A stretch of 64,000 nucleotides of DNA. Source: Volutella citrinella. Lineage: Eukaryota; Ascomycota; Sordariomycetes; Hypocreales; Nectriaceae. The DNA lies in NCBI GenBank assembly GCA_034401135.1, contig JAWZSP010000001.1, positions 2,232,001 through 2,296,000 of the forward strand. Direction: 5' to 3'. Positions 42,622 through 55,992 of this stretch are shown piece after piece. Each line of letters starts with the position of its first letter. Position 1 is the stretch's first letter. A program made the translations under genes and the position numbers. The notes beneath the pieces are model-generated. The model saw only the letters and a list, made by a program, of their open reading frames with translations, did not search any database and was not told the DNA's origin.

Positions 42622-45600
42622 CGGGTGTATGAGAGGTTGGATCCGCCAGCCAACTCAAAGTACCCCGCAGAGTTTAGTCCTAAGAAGTATCAATGGCAGA
42701 TGGTGAGGCTATACTACACCATATGGCCCAGGCACACATGGTGATGTCCCTGCCAGCTAATGGTCCTCATCACTAGAATCAGCTCATGAGCGTGCGAGAA
42801 CTCCTAGGCGAAGGCGGGGTGAAATCAAGGACAACAGCCACGGCCCACCATTGGTGTTGTTGCCTCCGATGGAGAAAACATCTAGACCTGGAATGGGTTC
42901 CGCCTCTCGGTGGGGCCTAGGAGGTATTTTAGACTCGCCAAGGTGGCGCCAAGGGCTGTGGGAGAAGGCAAAGGTTTGTCAGAGTATGTAACTAGTTCGA
43001 AACTATCCAGGAGATAGGCCAGTGTTGACGAGAGAATGCTGCGGGTCAAAAAGCAAGCCTCATTTGCGGGCGCGTCGAGACGAGGCATTCAGGGTCCAAG
43101 ACGGGTCCTCAAGACGCCCCATCAGCAGCAGGTCATTGCGGATCGTGGTCATCCACATAGCCTCTGTGGCCAAACGAGTCTGGAGACGGGGCGGAGGGAG
43201 ACGGGGAGTGGGTAAGCGGCTGCGGCGCTTTCGCTGTGGACACAAGAAACCACCGGCTTCAGGCACTGGAGCCAAAGATGACGGCGGACGAACCGAGTTG
43301 GTGACATAATTACATGCGCACGGATGAATGGCAGTTCGAGTAATGTTTCGCCTCTGCGCTCTGCGTCAAAGCTGCTCCGGTTCCGACTCGAAACGGGCCT
43401 CGCAACAACAGGTCGAGCAACCACCAACAAACAGCGCTGTCAACAGCCACAGTCTGCTGGTGGAGAAGATTGCCTGTTCAGGACAGTTTTGTAACCGTCT
43501 GTGTTCGCAGGACCAGCCACCCAATCACGAGGTGGCGATAAGCCGAGAGAAATAATGCATGGCAATTGCCCCAAGGGGCAAGGCTCGGGATGTGCTTGGG
43601 CAGGGGGCCAGGGGTGAAGCATGGGATAAGGACGCACAGGCCCGCAAGCGGAGGTAGCAAGCCGTTGGCGGCTTACACAGGCAATTACTGCCGGCCAGTC
43701 GCCGGAACGGCAAGAAAATCGGTGCGTGAGAACCTTCAGAGGTTGCTCCATACGGAGTACAGTACGAAGCACAACGAAGGGAGGGCAGACAACGACACTG
43801 AGACTACTTTGGCGATAAGAGTCATGACAGCAGAAGTCTCCGACGATCGATTAGTCGCTTCTCCCTAATTGCCGCTACATCCTTCGACATACAGTGGCGC
43901 GTTACCTTAGGTGCGCCCCAGCTCGAATTAGAAGCCAGGTGGCAGAGGCATATGTGATACTCAAGGCTCCCCGATGCCGGCAGATGCACTCGACTGCATG
44001 CAAGTTTAGGCAACACAAGGTCGTCCTGGGCATCACGGGCAGCACAGGGCGAACGAATCTCGTGACGCTGCGATGCATGCATGATTTGCCTCGCAGGATC
44101 CGTGTTTCGTTGGCACAGAGGAAACCTGTCGTCTGCATGTGCGACTGCCATGTCTGACATGGCATATCAGAGACACGCGGAACCATGGCGTGCGCAAGCC
44201 GTACGGCCTCTAACAACCTCCCATCTGCAGATACGAGTAATCGGGAGGGAATGTGGCTGACGAACGATAAGTAACACGTCCAAGATCAAGAACGGGACAG
44301 AAGTGCTTGACTCTCAAGCCCGCGGAAATACAAGCCAGCTGAAGCCACAATCTCATCTTCACACGATAGCAACACTGTATCCGTAGGTTGGCTGGATATC
44401 CGAGGGAGCGGCCGGCAGTGCCTGGCACCAAGGAAAGATCCGTGCTTTTGTGGCGGACCGCCACGTCTAGTCGAGGGTGGCGCAGAATATGCTTGGTTTG
44501 GCTGCGACCGAGTCAATCCAAGGTTGAACAGAGCAACAGCTCGGGAGAGACCTTACTTGGAACGAGTCGAAGGCGGCGAAACTATCCGTCCAAGTCAAAT
44601 CGAGATCGGAAGCGCCATCATCTGTCCCGCTTCGCCTCATACTCAATATGCGGCAATGATCATGAAATTCCTAATATGAAAGCCTGCAGCGGAGATGTTC
44701 CGACACCAGGACGGGTGGGTCGGAGTGGTCACGAGACCGGAGCGCTACCCAAGATGATGCAGGGAGCCCAGGGTGTAAAGATGCTCCTAACGACGGCCGA
44801 GATGGGGGGCGCAAGGATAAATGTTGAGCGTTCCAGATGTTCCAGAAAAGTTCCCATGGAGACGAACGGAAGCACTGACCAGGTCCGGCCCGGTGAGGCC
44901 AGTGGTCACTTCTCAAGTTCTCATCTCTTATCCCCCGGCTCGTCGCTCTCTTTTCTCCTCCCTATGCCAGACCGCGGCGGCGGAGATCGACCATTGCCAA
45001 GTGGGCCGAACACCATGGGTAGGTGGGGAATAATAATGGGACCAGGGCGGTGACGTCCCAAAGGAAAGGCCTACGACGGAGGAAGCTAGTCTTGCAAGGG
45101 ATGTTTGGACGCAGAGTGCCGAGAAGGCCAGCCTGAAGCAATGGCGGGTGTTCGCCTAGGTCGTATGCGCGTTTACTTGTGCCCGTTTGTTGTGATTAGG
45201 AGAAAGCGCCCCCCTCCGGGAAGGCGGTGTAAGTGGCTGCATTTCTCGATCCATCATATGCACACAACACGTTGGATAACGCTCCCTCGGCCGCCGCCCC
45301 AGCAGCACGTTATCGGCATTGATGCAGATAGGATCCGTTGTATCTGAGAGCATGAGGAGCCCGATCGTGATACAAGAATTCCCACGATCAGATCGATTCC
45401 CAACAGGCCAGGCTCCGCATTCTCCCCTGTCGCAGGTGCCAGCGTCCTGCGAGTTGATCCCAGCGCATTGGCCCATGGGTTGGTTCATCTCCAGAGTCTT
45501 AACGTCAGGATCATCGCACTGTCATCGTGCTGTAGCAAGTACAAGCGAGCCGACAGAGGAATAGCCAGCCACTCAAGGGGGTTCTGCAGTGCTGCACCAC

Positions 45601-48436
45601 CTCCTCGTGGAGGCGTTTGTTCGCCTAACTCTAATAGGGCAACACACACGCCAGTCGGCGAGAGATACTTTACGATCATCGAGCTTGCAAGCCTCCAGAT
45701 TGGCGGAAAGCCTAGCCCGAGCCTTCGGGTGGCACATCGGCATCGGATCTCCAAGGGTGATAGTCCTGAGGGATGATTATCGGCAGGCCCCAACGGCGGC
45801 GATCTCCATTCGACCATCCTACCCGACATAGGCAGGCAACAGGCACCTGGAGATGTCCGTGTGTCATTTTTGATTACTCGTACGTAAACCACTGCCTCGA
45901 TCTTGGCGAAAAGAACACACGATGGCAAGCTTCTAGTCGTCTCTCGCGTCGTGTTAGGCTCGGGGTAGCCGTGGCCTTCCCCATCGGATCGCATCTGGGT
46001 CGGTACTCGAAGCCGACAGTGGCGAGACCACCGACGCGCCGCTGCATGGGCCCGTTGAGCCCCTCCGGCCCGGGGTCTGGCGGGCACTCGACTGCCAGAC
46101 ACCAGACTGTTGCAGACTGCATAACACGCGAGGGTTTCCATTCTGGGAGGGAGTGGTTGCGCTAGGCTGGTCCGCTGGAGGACTGGCCTGTGTAGGAGGT
46201 CAAGGAGCTGGAGCGCTCGCTTTGGCAGGCCCGAGGGCTGGGAACCCCCGTTCAGAGGAGCCAGTGGGCCCACAAGCCCCACCGACGGCGCCAGGCTGGG
46301 GCGCACCAGCGCGCAACCCAATCAGTGGCCGGCCGCGCTTGGTTTTAGGCCTAAGAGAAGGCGGAGGCGGCGGGAGGGTGACGACGGCCAATTGCCGGGC
46401 TAGGAAAGTCAGCCTCAAGGGCGAAGGAGGGGGGACGCGGGAGGGGCAACAGTCTCCGTTGGCGCCTCGGCCAAGCTCCTCCCCCCCGGCCCTTCACTGC
46501 CCAAGCTCTGGCACACAGGGTGCTGACGCTGCTGAGGCATCACAGACAAACAGTGAGTGTGCTAGGGCGGCCAACTAAGGGCGGTAGGTGTGCCTTGAAC
46601 GTTGGGGCCATCTGCGGCAAAGGAAACAGTTACCATCCACGGTACATTAAGCCGCTGCTGGCCAGCTCCGGCGCTGTTAACTGGCTGCCGACAAGATTCG
46701 AGCACCCAAGACACCGCCAAACAGCCTGACTCGGACCGGTACCGCATCCGGACAGGACAGGACAGGACAGGACATCATCACTTACAGACACAGTAGTAGT
46801 TTGCAGTGAGGCCAGGTCGAGGCTGGAGTCTCGATCGCGCGCTCCATGACCCCTGCTACCCTCTGCTGCCAGTCGAGCGAGTGCTTACAGAGTTCAGTGC
46901 GACGTTGATGGGATGGGAACTATGCCGTGGCTATGCCGCCCAGCGCACCACCACCCATCAACTCTTCACCGGTGTGTGCGCGCGCATGTGAGTCCGCGAT
47001 GGCCTTTGCTGTCCAACCGTGCTGCGGCTTACCATACTCGAGGGATGTCCATGCCACCACATCCCTGGTCCAGCAGCGTTGCATCCGCATCCGCTCTAAC
47101 CACCATCATCCTCAGACGTCCTGCGCCGCCTTGTCATGCTTGCTTTTGCCCGCCCTTTGCTTTTGCGCGTCGACATCACATCGAGATTTCTGGCTCCATG
47201 TAATCTTGGTGCGGGCGCCGTGGACTAAATGCCGTCTTTCAAGCCGAACAAACTTCCCCATGCCCGAGATGTTCTCATGTGTGCCCGGCACGTACAGCAC
47301 AGTTCGGCCCAATACACCGGCTCTTTCGTATCGAGGAACGGAATAGACCTTGTAATTGTTTTTTTTTTGTGTTTTTTGCTGTAGGGATCGATTTCCCCGG
47401 GGGTCTGGGCCAACCAACGCGCCCGGATAAAACAACTCATGCCAGCCGATGGTACCGGGTGGTTCCTAATCGCCTTCATCTCTCCGACCGTTCGCCTGGT
47501 AGTGTTTTAATTACTTCCACCACGTAGGTACCTTCAGCCCCTTGTAAGTTAGTTGGCGTCACATCTTGGCTACTGAATCAAGCGGCATTCGCCTTTTTTT
47601 TTTGCTTTGCTTCTACCCTCGCACGGCGACTACATCCGGTCTCCCATCTTGTTGTTCTTGTTGTTGCGTTCACAATCTTCTCAACGCTCGCGGGCTTTCG
47701 GCGCTCACCGCATAGGCAGGCCAAGCCGCCCAGAAGAGGCGAGGCCGGAAGCGACGATATCCCTGCCTGCGACTGAACCGCGCACCAGCGCCGCGGGCAG
47801 AGGACGGGCAGGTACTGAGTGCGCTGGGGGCGCCCGGCGCCAGCGCCAATGCCGGATCCCAGCAAGCCACCAAGCCACCATGAGCGACTTCCGCATGTCG
47901 GTGCTCCACCGCCTCTGTCCATCACTCGTCCCCCCCTCGAGGGCCCGCCCCGGGAAGCTGCTACCAACTACGGCGCAAGCGTAGCACCTTACCACCTGCT
48001 CCGGACCTGCTGGGGGTCATCTGTAGTGGTATCCGTGGATCCATCCGCCCATCGGATCCGCCTCCATCCTATTCCCCAACCCACGCGACCGCTAGCTAGT
48101 TTAAACTCTCCTCTCCTCCCACCCTCCCACATCAACGCCTCGCACCCCCTCGCATATCTCGCACAAATCGGCCCTCCCTTCCTTCCTTTATTACCTGCCA
48201 TCGCCCGCCACTCCGCTGTTGCGCAACTACGTACCTGGTGCCCACGAGAGCAACTCAAATCAACCACCTTTAGACGACCCGATTCATAAACCGAGCCAAA
48301 CCGCACTCTAGGACGGCGTCACTCGCCTCGACCTTCATAGACCTGCCTGCGCCACCCTTGGTCCATCAACACTCAACTCACTCTCCACGACAACGACGAC
48401 CACCAATTCCACCACTGCTTACCGTTGCCATAAGAT
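42622..48436. other. Gene-free region of 5.8 kb
   Basis: The stretch lies between cnxABC and the FYVE gene, both on the plus strand. I could support no gene in it. The longest frame (278 codons, minus, 45485-46321) is of skewed composition and without domain signs. From about 47600 the sequence turns C-rich, as in fungal 5' leaders. It includes a GGACA repeat and T-runs near 47360 and 47590. Confidence 0.5.
46750..46774 (+). repeat. (GGACA)5 tandem repeat
   Basis: Five perfect GGACA units. Confidence 0.95.
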
Positions 48437-49471
48437 ATGGCTACCGACCTCATCATGCCTACCTTGCCAGGCGATCAGCAATCTCGTCACTACTTCCCCC
48501 AGAAGCACCAGCACCAGCAGCAGGTGCAGCAGAACTTCCAGATTCCAGTCGGGCCTCAGATCTCGCCGCTGAGCACCTCAGACCCCAACAGCCCAAACAC
48601 CTCGAAACCCCCCTCACCTAAAGCCCACCATGCTCGCCAGGTCCGCCCCATGTATATGCCCGCCGCGCTGCGGCCGAATTTGTTCCCCTCCAAGGCCGCT
48701 CGGTGCAAGGACAGCGATGCTGCCTCTGCCTCCAGCTCCGACTCCGACTCAACCCTGCGGCGATCCAACAGTGGCCTCATGGGTCTCTCCAGCGTCTCAG
48801 TTTTCGGCCATCGCCTCGCCCGTACTCCCACCGGTGACAGCGCCCTGAGCAGCATAGATGGCGACTTTGATCTCGAGATGTTCCCCGAGGTGACTGGGCT
48901 GCCTACTCGCAGACATTGGAAGGTGAGTCTCGAGCAGCGCTCGCGCAACACTGTATTACACAAACCCCATATATCAGACCGGCTTGGTCTGTTGTCGGTC
49001 AGGGAACATAGTGCCCGTTGACCTACTCTTTCCGAGCCTTTTCTCCCGATATCTTGCCATCTCCTTCATGGGTACAGAAAACTAACGGTTCGTCTCCAGC
49101 CCGACTCCGAGTCCACCATTTGCGACGATCCAACTTGCAAGCGCACCTTCAGCTACTTCACTCGCCGCCACCACTGCCGCAAGTGTGGAAACATTTTTTG
49201 CGACTGGCACTCGACCTTTGGCGTTCCCCTAGACCAGAACGCCAACATCAACCCGCGTGCCTCCCCCTCGCGTACTTGCAGCCACTGCTTTGAGGAGTTC
49301 AAGAACTGGTACAGCCGCAATGCAAGCCAAGTCTCCAGCGCAGCATCTTCTGATATTCACTGCAATACGCCTGCGACCCCCATCGCTGCGGCACTTGGCG
49401 ACCTTCAGCTACCCCGGGGACCCGAGGCTGCCGCCAGTGTGCCTCGGGACTGGAATTGGAGCACCTTCTAA
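48437..49471 (+). CDS. FYVE zinc-finger protein, phosphatidylinositol 3-phosphate binding
   Basis: Two exons (48437-48922 and 49100-49471; GTGAGT donor, 177-nt intron) give 285 residues. Residues 1-160 are disordered, rich in Gln, Pro and Ser. The FYVE finger starts at the WKPD on the junction (WxxD motif) and includes CDDPTC, the basic RRHHCRKCG signature, IFCDWHS and CSHC. It differs from the textbook finger by a CX4C spacing in the first pair and a Cys-x2-His in the third position. FYVE domains bind PI3P on endosomes and vacuoles, so an endosomal role is expected. The second exon has no in-frame Met, so it would not appear as a separate frame. A similar architecture is known for a fission-yeast FYVE protein of unknown detailed role. 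The C-terminal tail (ending WNWSTF) has no known domain. Confidence 0.85.
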
Positions 49472-50835
49472 ACATGCCACACACCAGAGCCTCGACTCTG
49501 CCCGACACAAGGCTTGATACCACGTGATGCACCCGACGTTGGCGCTCTGCCGATGAGATGGGTCCCCCGATCAAGGAGCACGATACGTCATTTTGACATC
49601 GCAAACATGCCACAAATCCCTTCCGTCGTGGCCCCCAGTGGCTACATGAGATACCCGAAGCGACAACCTTCACACGAAGCCATGACAGAACGACCATAGA
49701 TTGATAGAAATCGCACGACGAGCGGCTCCGGACTTTGAGTTCCAGCCTGTTCCATCACACCATCCACTCCCGCTTTGGGAGCTCCCGTTGTCAGGGGGCC
49801 CACACCCTACGACCTGACATCTCGCCACGAGCGAGGGGTTAGCTTTCAGCTTCGCCCTGCTCTTGGAAAGATTGCTCTTGTTTTTGTCTTTTGTTTTCCT
49901 CTCAATATCTCAAAGCGAGGCGCTTGGAAAGCAGCGCCTGTTGGCCTGCTTGTTTGATTTTCCTTTTTGTTGTCCCCGCTGCTCAGTTTTACACTGGGAC
50001 CGCTATACTGCAGCAAGCCTTTTATCTGCGACCTTGGGCAAGCCCAAGATATACGGCAAGGCCATTTGTCTGGCCCCCATGACTTAATGCATCTCGGATC
50101 TTTTGGGGAGGGGGGCGTTCTATGATAGAGGAGATTCGAGTGCGAGATCTGCTACGGACAGACCTCACGAACACATGTTGTTCAGGTTTATAACCTACGT
50201 TTACCTAGCCAGCCACATACATAGGGCAAGGCCTACGGACCACCCCAAAGGGGTCAAATCATACGTTTTAGAACCCATATACGTCTCTCTGCATGTGATA
50301 TTTGCTCCATTGTGCTTCCACTTCTAGCTCCGCTAAGGCTTTTGGCATCCTTTGCAAAAGTACATGGGACGGCTGCCCTACTTGTGCCACCTATCGGAAA
50401 GGCTGAAGGACACATCTCAGCGTTGGATTCTTATCTCGAGGCATGATCGCCTAGAGAAACATGTTCCGCACACGCCGCTCATCACACAACAACCCCTCAT
50501 TTACACGAAGGCATCCAAAGTGAAGAGGCAATGAACGGTTATCACGGACGCTTTCTATCTGTCCAAGGCTATGAGCTATGAAATTCCTGTGCCCTGTCCG
50601 CTTGCCATCATGACTGAGTAAGGAATGAGCGCAAAAATGCCAGGCCGAGTTGACCATGTCTCTACCCTCCCCCCAAAAAAGGACTCGCTCCTCATGTACT
50701 AGCTAAGCCCCCCATCGCTGACGCTTCGCTTCCTCTGATGCAGCTCCAAACAAACAAGGAAATCGGAAATTTAAATGACACCCCTCCTCGCCCCTCGAAC
50801 TGTTTAAAACTTTTTTAGATTCCTGGCCAGTACAT
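49472..50835. other. Intergenic, two facing 3' ends
   Basis: Between the convergent FYVE and ELO genes. No gene supported. Confidence 0.55.
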
Positions 50836-52260
50836 TTAGGCCCTGCGCTTGCCCTTGCCCTTGGCCTTGACGGGAGTCGACTCTTTGCTCGACGAGGCCT
50901 CGTCAGCACTGCCGTTGAGCATGCGCTCTCCTCCATAGACCTCCTTCTCGATGTCCTTGGCCGCATCCCAGCCGGCCTTCTCGGCTAGGGCGACGTTCTC
51001 CTCGACGCTGGGGACACGGCTTCCGGTCTTCTTGGTGGCGTTGCTGCGTTTCACGTAGCTGGCAATGAAGAAGCTGACGAACAAGTAGGTCAGCGGAAGG
51101 AGGTAGACGATGTTGATCCAGATGGCAATGGTCTCGCCGCCAGTCATGATGCAAGGCTGGACAATGGTGTGAGTCTGGGTGTTTACGGCGTGTTGCGCCG
51201 CAGCCTCGGGGGCGGCCGCGGCGGCGGCGCCCTCAGCGCCCTCGGCACCGAAGACGAGCTGCTTCAGGGAGCCCAGAGCCTGGATAGCAGCTGTGGGAAT
51301 GATGGAGTCGGCGGGGGCCGCGGGGGCAGCGTCCTCGGAGGCGGTGAGTATCGAGGTGACGACGGGAACGGTGTATGAGATGAAGGAGTGGGACATGGTG
51401 TAGGAAACGCCGAAGAGGAACTGGGTGATTTGCATCGAGGTGAGAGTTCGCTTGACGGCGGTCGGGACCTTGATGGAGAAGGCAGTCAGGGTGTAGTAGG
51501 TGTACATGAGCGCGTGGATGAAGGAGTTGACGAAGGGGAACAGCCAGATGGGGGCGGCCATGTAGCGCATGCCTGCCCACATACACAGCATGGCGCCGGC
51601 GTGGTGGTAGGTCTGGAGGGTCGAGCTCAGCTTGCCCTTGGCGAGGATGATGAAGGTGTCGAGGACCTCGTAGAACTTGCTAATGTAGAAGAGCCAGCCG
51701 TAGTAGGCGAGGCCCTCGTTCCAGATGCGGCCCATCTGAGCGTTGCTCGGGAGGCCATTCACCAGGGCGGCGGTACCGGCGACATCCTGGAACGAGCTGG
51801 TGGTCTCGTTGTAGTAGATGGAGTTTCCCACGCCAGCGGGGCCGTGGACGCGGCAGAAGGTGTCGATGGTGCCGGCAAGGCCGTCGGGGCCGGTCGGGTT
51901 GAGAATGCCCCTCCTCATGGTGCCAATCATGCCGACAAAGGTCCAGGCGGAGTAGACGGCGAGGAAGATGTTGTGGAGGACGACGAAGGCAAAGAAGGGC
52001 CTGGTCTTGCTAATGGCCCAGGGCTTCTTGCCGGTGGACGTGTTGTAGACATTGAGGCTCTTGATGGTGATGGCGTAGACGACGGCGATGGTCAGGGGGA
52101 CTCGCGGGTCAAGGGAGCCAGTGAAGATGTGGTCGGGGATGTTGAAGGGCCTCATGATGGAGGCGGGCACATGCAATGGCGGGATCGAGTCGGGCGCATT
52201 GGTGGGAGGGAAGGTGAAGAGGCGCTGCTCGGGGAGCGAGCGGAAGACCTCGAACGCCAT
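50836..52260 (-). CDS. ELO-family fatty acid elongase
   Basis: A single exon of 474 residues. ELO enzymes condense malonyl-CoA with acyl-CoA in the ER membrane to lengthen fatty acids. Seven or so hydrophobic segments are visible, with the family block YISKFYEVLDTFIILAKGK before the histidine box and FIHALMYTYYTL after it. The box reads QTYHH (Gln216, His219, His220) where most elongases have HxxHH. The region from about 305 to 375 is an Ala/Pro/Glu-rich insertion before the last membrane segment, and the C-terminus is basic (KAKGKGKRRA). Which chain length it makes is not readable from sequence. The start was chosen at the only Met with a plausible N-terminus; the enzyme is longer than yeast Elo2/Elo3 (about 345). 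Confidence 0.85.
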   Translation of the reverse strand: MAFEVFRSLPEQRLFTFPPTNAPDSIPPLHVPASIMRPFNIPDHIFTGSLDPRVPLTIAVVYAITIKSLNVYNTSTGKKPWAISKTRPFFAFVVLHNIFLAVYSAWTFVGMIGTMRRGILNPTGPDGLAGTIDTFCRVHGPAGVGNSIYYNETTSSFQDVAGTAALVNGLPSNAQMGRIWNEGLAYYGWLFYISKFYEVLDTFIILAKGKLSSTLQTYHHAGAMLCMWAGMRYMAAPIWLFPFVNSFIHALMYTYYTLTAFSIKVPTAVKRTLTSMQITQFLFGVSYTMSHSFISYTVPVVTSILTASEDAAPAAPADSIIPTAAIQALGSLKQLVFGAEGAEGAAAAAAPEAAAQHAVNTQTHTIVQPCIMTGGETIAIWINIVYLLPLTYLFVSFFIASYVKRSNATKKTGSRVPSVEENVALAEKAGWDAAKDIEKEVYGGERMLNGSADEASSSKESTPVKAKGKGKRRA

Positions 52261-55200
52261 GGTGACGGAGTTGTTGGGCTGTTTCCGGGGGCGGTAGAGA
52301 GCTTGGCGATCAAGGGCAGAGGCTCGGGGGCGCCGTGGGATATGAATTGGCCAAGGTCGGAGCTCGTGCGTGAAGCTGGGAGCTCTGGATGCCGTGAATT
52401 GCGCCCCAAGGTGACGTTGAGGCTACTTTGTGTGATTGGCTCCGTGCTCTGAAAGGGAGTAGATTGGAGGCCAATAGAAATAGACAACACTTTGATCTGG
52501 CTTTTCTTATGAACGATCCTCGAGATCAAGTTCACAAGATAATGTTGTCGGGGAGGCGACAGCAGGAACAGAGAGAGAAGAGGGCGTCCGGTTGGTGGTG
52601 TAAGTGGATGCAAGAAGTACGGTTCACCCTGAGTGAGGGACGAAATAACCACAGGACAGTGGGAGTGGATTGAAGAAGAACTAAAAGGCAGCCAAGCGGG
52701 TGGTAGATAGGGCCGGGGGGGGGATGACGGGGAGAGAGGTTTAAAGAGTGTGGGAAGAGGCTCGGCGGAGGAGGTCCCAAGGAGTTATGAGGGCGGCGCG
52801 TGCGAGCACCAGGACCCTTGTTGGGCCGGGGCCGGGACGGGTGGACAAGCTCGGCTGGCCGGGGCTCTTGGTTAGGGGACTTGGCGCCTGGCAGCTGCAC
52901 CTGCGCCTGCACCTGCACCTGGCACAGGGCTTGTGCAGGATTGGCACGCACCCTCATTCACCGTTCGGTTCGCGGGATCCAGCCAGCCTACCTGCCTTGT
53001 CAAGCTATAATTAATAAAAAGGTAGAATATTACACGCCGGCGGAGCATCTACCAGATTCTCACGAGCCGGCCGGGACATGGACGGGGGGCGGCCGAGCTG
53101 GTCCTTGACTGACGGTACGCGCTGGTGAGCGATGGATGTGTCCGCCACAGCCGGGCTCTAGTCTGTACGTCGGGATGTATTGGGGCATGTCATGTCTCAC
53201 AAGGCAGATATACCGGTTTGAGCATCCCACCGATCATTGTCTTGTCTTTGGGCGTACTCCGTACACTCCATGGCATCAAGGTCTATATCCACGCTCTGCC
53301 TCTAGGGCGGGTTCTTGATAAAAAAAAACTCAACCCAACATCAATCAACAAAAGGCAGCGCAAAAAAAAAAACCCGACAACACGCGAGCAAGGTGAACAA
53401 GCGCAGTGTCGTGTGCGACCCTGCCCAGACCATTTGCTTTTAGGGGCGGGACCAGGGGTATCCATCGATCAAGGCGCGCTGTTAGCTCAACCTCGGCTTG
53501 ACTCCACTAGCCCATTGACACTGGATGGATAATTGACTGCTGCTTTGCGAGCTTGGGGGATGCTTCCATACCTCACCTGTTGGCCATGAGACGGGCATGC
53601 ATGCACAACATGATGGACCTATCTACCATTATCCCAAACCCAACTAGCAGTCGCCAATGGCTAGCAGCTGAGCAAGAAAGATTGAAGCCCTCCGCATCTG
53701 CCGTGGCAAGGTTGTGAGAGGCAAACATGGGTGACGCCCCGCCATCCTGAGGACGGGCATGTATCCACGTACCATGTCATGACCTGCGAATTGCTCGCCA
53801 CACACGCGCGCAGACTTCTCGAAACCTCTAGCTGCGTCTTGGCAGACGGTGCCAGAATGCATTCTGCCTTGCGTCGCGGCGTCCCGGGTGCATTGCCGTC
53901 CATTGATTGCCCGAGAGCTTTCTCCTTCCTGTCCGGGTTGCAACAAGACAAAGCCAGGCAAGCAAGGCAAGGCAAGCCTGCTCCGTGTCGCCGGCAGCCG
54001 ATCCTAACCTTGCCCAGAGCCCATCACAAGCAGGCGGGGAAACTGCCCGCCGGCGGCGGTGGTAGTGGTGGAGGAAGATAAACGCACATACATACAGTTG
54101 GGCGGTACTTGGTCAATTACTGGCTGTCGTCGGGCTTCCATCCCGACCTTGGCTCCGCCAGTGGATGCAGTGTGGGCGGGAGTCGGCGTCGGGGTGTGGT
54201 CGATTTTTTGTTGGGACGCACTAATGCAATCCACGCCGACTCTCTGCCCGGCCTCACTGCCCGCCGCCTTCTCTGTGGAGCCGGGCGTTGCCTGCAGGGC
54301 GAGGCCGAAACAGCTCGATGCTTGCTGCTGTGTGTCTGTCATATGTACCGGCAGTTGGACAGCCTCGGCGACGATTGGAGGTCCAGAGCACGCTCTCTTG
54401 GGAGCATGTAAAGCGCAACATCATGGCAGATGAAGCCAGAGCTATATCTGCTAAGTGCCATGTGGGGTTGCAGCCACCAGTTGGTTGTACCTGCAGCTCG
54501 ACAGCTGAGATTAGATGGCTGCCTTTGACTGGCTGCTACTGGCGGGTACCTGTGGAAGGAACGTCCTGCAGTGTGAGAGCCTGAAGAATAGAACAGAGGT
54601 TGAATGAGGCTTTGGCAGCGGCACAACCAGATCAATCATCGTGCTTCAAGCGCAGGAATCACGCACGCAATGAGCCGGGCTAACTAACTGCCTATCAGAT
54701 ACCTTGGCCAAGGTAACTCCCACTGCCGAAGCTGCGATCCAATGCAGGGTCCCTCATCTCCGTCTCCATCTCCATCGCCACGCACCCTGTCAGTCACTGC
54801 TTCGCCCTCAATTGGCCATCTCGTGCGAAGGGATGCGCCCCCTTCGTGTCCGGCAGTGAACTGTATTCCCGATTGACTCATTCGCCTAGAATTTCCGAGC
54901 ATATGCAACCCCCCTCCCTTCCAAGCTTTTTGGGAGCCGCGGCAGACAGCAGCATCAGCAGCTACACCGATCCGAAACCGTCGACAGAAGTCCTCAACAA
55001 TTCTGAAATCGCCGCCCTCGCCAACCAACCACGTCCGAATCCATGCCTCAACTCCCGGAGAAGACACCCACTTTTGGCAACCGCTTCCCAGGACGTGCAC
55101 GGCAAAGCGTAAAATAGACGGGGGGAAAGGGTAAAAGAATAAAAAAAAATTGAGCCGCCCACTCCCGCCAATCTTCTTCACCCTGCCTCGACTGTCATGC

Positions 55201-55992
55201 CCTCCAATTTCGCACCGGGTCGGTCCTAATGTCCACCACCATCGTCGCGTCACGCCCTGTGCCACTCCAAGTCTCCAACGGGGTAACCCCCACACTTCGA
55301 CTCCGCACACACGCCATTGCCCAAGGCCAAACCAGAGCCAGCTGAACGCTCCCATGCACCGATCTTGTCCGTTCCCCTACCTTGCTGACAGGGATTGCTG
55401 CTGGACTTTCCTCCGTGCTCCCGCCTGGATGAGCAACATGCACACCATTTCGGCTCGCGTCCTAACCAAACGGGGAATGTGACCTCATGTATGGATCCCC
55501 TTGTAGACCCCGTCATCCCAGAACCTCAATGGCGGCTGCACTTCCATACGTAAAGGTGGTGTCGAGATCCAGGTCTACAAGGTCACAGGCCGCCTCGGTT
55601 TTCCGGTTTCCGTTTCGGATCCGTCGCCTGTGATCGATCTTGAGCAATCCGGACGCCCTTGTTTGCCCGACTGTCCGTGGCACTCTCCATGCTTGCTCCC
55701 ACTCGTTGCATGTTTCTCAGTGATCAACACGCCATCCATCAATGAGCTGTTACTGTATGAAACCCGAGTATTCCACCGACATCGGAGGGCACGTGTATAT
55801 GCTCCAGTCACTCACTGCTAGTTAGACAAAGGTGGCATCGCTGACTTGTGGTTTGGATAATAATGTATAGATGGCTAGATCCCTGTTCCACTAATAAAGG
55901 TTTCGTAACACAATACACATAAAAACATCATCCGAGCACATGATACCCTTGAAACATCAAATTCCGCCGCCCTCGCCTTCTATTCACTTCCT
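52261..55992. other. Gene-free region of 3.7 kb
   Basis: Between the ELO start and the carboxypeptidase Y stop. CCAAT motifs on the minus strand (52435-52439) and plus strand (about 52472) lie within 220 bp upstream of ELO. Short frames on both strands show no protein-like features. Confidence 0.5.

Noticed and set aside
44388..45053. Plus-strand open frame of 221 codons
   Set aside because: No conserved features and skewed Ser/Arg composition.
45485..46321. Minus-strand open frame of 278 codons in the gene-free region
   Set aside because: Pro/Arg/Leu-biased, no signal, domain or splice evidence; long frames arise by chance in GC-rich DNA.
51388..52452. Plus-strand open frame of 354 codons
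   Set aside because: Antisense to the elongase; Gly/Asp-rich shadow with no recognisable motif.
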